From positions 19,833,917 to 19,897,916 of the forward strand of contig NC_080735.1 in the NCBI RefSeq assembly GCF_019097595.1: a DNA stretch of 64,000 nt, written 5' to 3'. The first letter of the stretch is position 1; each line of letters opens with the position of its first letter. Shown here piece by piece: positions 62,663-64,000 of the stretch. The position numbers were made by a program, and so were the translations under genes. The notes beneath the pieces are model-generated. The model had not been told where the DNA came from, ran no database searches, and was given only the letters and a program-made list of their open reading frames with translations. Source of the DNA: Hemibagrus wyckioides. Taxonomy: Eukaryota > Chordata > Actinopteri > Siluriformes > Bagridae.

Positions 62663-64000
62663 TTTGCAATGTTTGTTGGTTAAATATTCACTCGTTGTCC
62701 ATCGGAATATTGCTGCTGGTGTCGCGAGTGAGTGCGTGAATGAAGGTCCAAATGAAATAGGAACATTATTTTTGTCTGCATATCTGTAAATCTATAAATC
62801 ATTTGCATTTGGAATCTAAAATGAGATACTTCATTGTCAGATTGGCAGCAAAGCAGCTTTTGCATATACAGGTCTCTGAGTTCCAGAGAAGTGGTAGATA
62901 TGATCAGGGTGAAAAAAAAACACGTCTTGGAGAGTATAAGGAATGATGAACTCCTGGGGTCTAACAGAGACATGATTCTACATTCTATAAAATGTGTTTC
63001 ATCAGCAGAAAGGATCTGATAATCTGCATCATTTTTGCTGAATGATGTGACTCCTGATTGATGAAGGAGTTCAACAGCAAAATAGAATTTAAACATAAAC
63101 AAAGTTCCAAGGACGTAAGCAGGTCTGTTTTAAATTAAACAAAGAAATAAGCAGTGCACACAAAGGGCGATTTTTACTATAGATGCATCAAACCAAGGCT
63201 TTTAGGCTCTGAGTTAGTGAATGCATGCATCAGTAAGTATAAATGGTCTGGTCAGATGATCTAACTGGACATTGAAAATAAATGAGACCATTAACATGTT
63301 TAGAAGTTTGATCAAAGACTGAATCTGATGGTCAAATCATTTGGCATGGTGGTTTGGGGTAAATATCTGTGTGATCAGATGTCAAAACAATCCCTCACCC
63401 AATCCCTGCAGCTGACCGTGTACAAGTCTGGTGTACTTTCATTCTCAGGTTAGGAAATAAGAAGATAGACAGCTCTTCATTTGTCACACAAATTATTCAG
63501 ATATAATTTTATTTTATTTATAGTGCTACTGGAATAGGGAATGATCATCAAATCATCAAACAATAAACTACAAAAAACAAATATTACATGACATTATTTT
63601 TCATAATTATTCATAAAATAATTAAATGTTTACAGTATAGAAGAATATATCAGGTTGGTAGACTTTTTGGACAATAGACCTTTTACCATTGAAAGAAAAA
63701 ATAAAATATTTTGAAAAGTCAAACTAATAAATAAAACAGTTACCTAAACTAAATTAGAATTAAAATGTATATTGCTGAGTCTATATACTGTACAATTTAT
63801 TGCTGGGTTTTAAATGGGGTTTTTTTCTGCATCTAATTCTGACCACAATTGTCTATTTCAACACACTGATATTATACAATATTTACCAAAGATTCTGGAA
63901 ATATTTGAACTTCACCTTGACTGTAGTCTGTTAATAAAAACAGTTAGTCTCCCTAAAGATGTCAGAAATCTCACCGCTAAGTGTTTTTTCCCTTTATAAT
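62663..64000. other. Upstream region of receptor A
   Basis: Contains the likely promoter of receptor A within the first 200 bp and AT-rich DNA beyond. No second gene or recognisable exon is seen up to the window end. A longish minus frame at 62680..63102 has no recognised motif. Confidence 0.5.
62801..62808 (-). promoter_or_regulatory. Octamer element upstream of receptor A
   Basis: ATTTGCAT (ATGCAAAT on the coding strand) about 140-146 bp before the ATG, in the same 13-bp context AATCATTTGCATT as before receptor B. Shared context suggests a duplicated promoter element. Confidence 0.45.

Noticed and set aside
62680..63102. 140-residue minus-strand frame upstream of receptor A
   Set aside because: No recognised motif; it overlaps the probable promoter and octamer. 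An unknown upstream exon cannot be excluded, but nothing supports it.

Overview
The window looks like vertebrate, very probably teleost, nuclear DNA. It has short exons in large introns, GT-AG splice sites, abundant CA/GA/ATCT/TTTC microsatellites, Tc1-like, hAT-like and LINE copies, tRNA-derived SINEs and gypsy fragments. The repeat mix would fit an ostariophysan fish such as a catfish, but that is inference. There are no bacterial operons, CRISPR arrays, or tRNA/rRNA genes apart from SINE heads.

Layout. (1) About 0.34-10.35 kb, + strand: a complete four-exon meteorin-family gene (296 aa, secreted, ten cysteines in the mature part). (2) About 10.4-15.3 kb: intergenic, AT-rich, with one small CpG-dense patch near 11.6 kb. 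(3) 15,360-34,638, - strand: 'receptor B', a complete 23-exon adhesion G-protein-coupled receptor gene (1,031 codons plus stop by hand splicing). (4) 34.6-36.5 kb: intergenic spacer. (5) 36,512-62,662, - strand: 'receptor A', a paralogous 28-exon adhesion GPCR (1,262 codons plus stop), head-to-tail with B. (6) 62.7-64.0 kb: upstream region of A.

The notable biology is in the two receptors. Each has a signal-peptide start, one short linker exon, a serial array of five-exon GAIN/GPS-like cassettes, and one 7TM module. Receptor B has three cassettes and receptor A has four. Each cassette is about 230 aa and ends in a GPS-like Cys/Trp motif. Every cassette begins and ends in splice phase 0 with internal phases 1,1,0. 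All 51 exons splice in frame with no stop, although the introns are full of decayed transposons. Only the membrane-proximal cassette of each gene keeps both a His at the GPS -2 position and a Ser/Thr at +1 (H-I-S in A, H-L-S in B). The upstream cassettes have lost one or both. I read these as multi-GAIN receptors built by cassette duplication, with at most one self-cleaving GPS next to the membrane. Ordinary adhesion GPCRs have one GAIN domain.

The introns carry a dense transposon record. It includes a 1.98-kb hAT-like element with a perfect 8-bp target duplication and a MITE nested inside it, a LINE 3' end inserted in an antisense LINE, a TIR-bounded DNA transposon holding gypsy pol debris, several Tc1-like relics, and two LINE reverse-transcriptase copies. 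The two receptor promoters share an octamer (ATTTGCAT) block about 125-145 bp upstream of the start codon.

All splice models come from reading the sequence and its reverse complement by hand. No similarity search or transcript evidence was available. Family names rest on recognised motifs.
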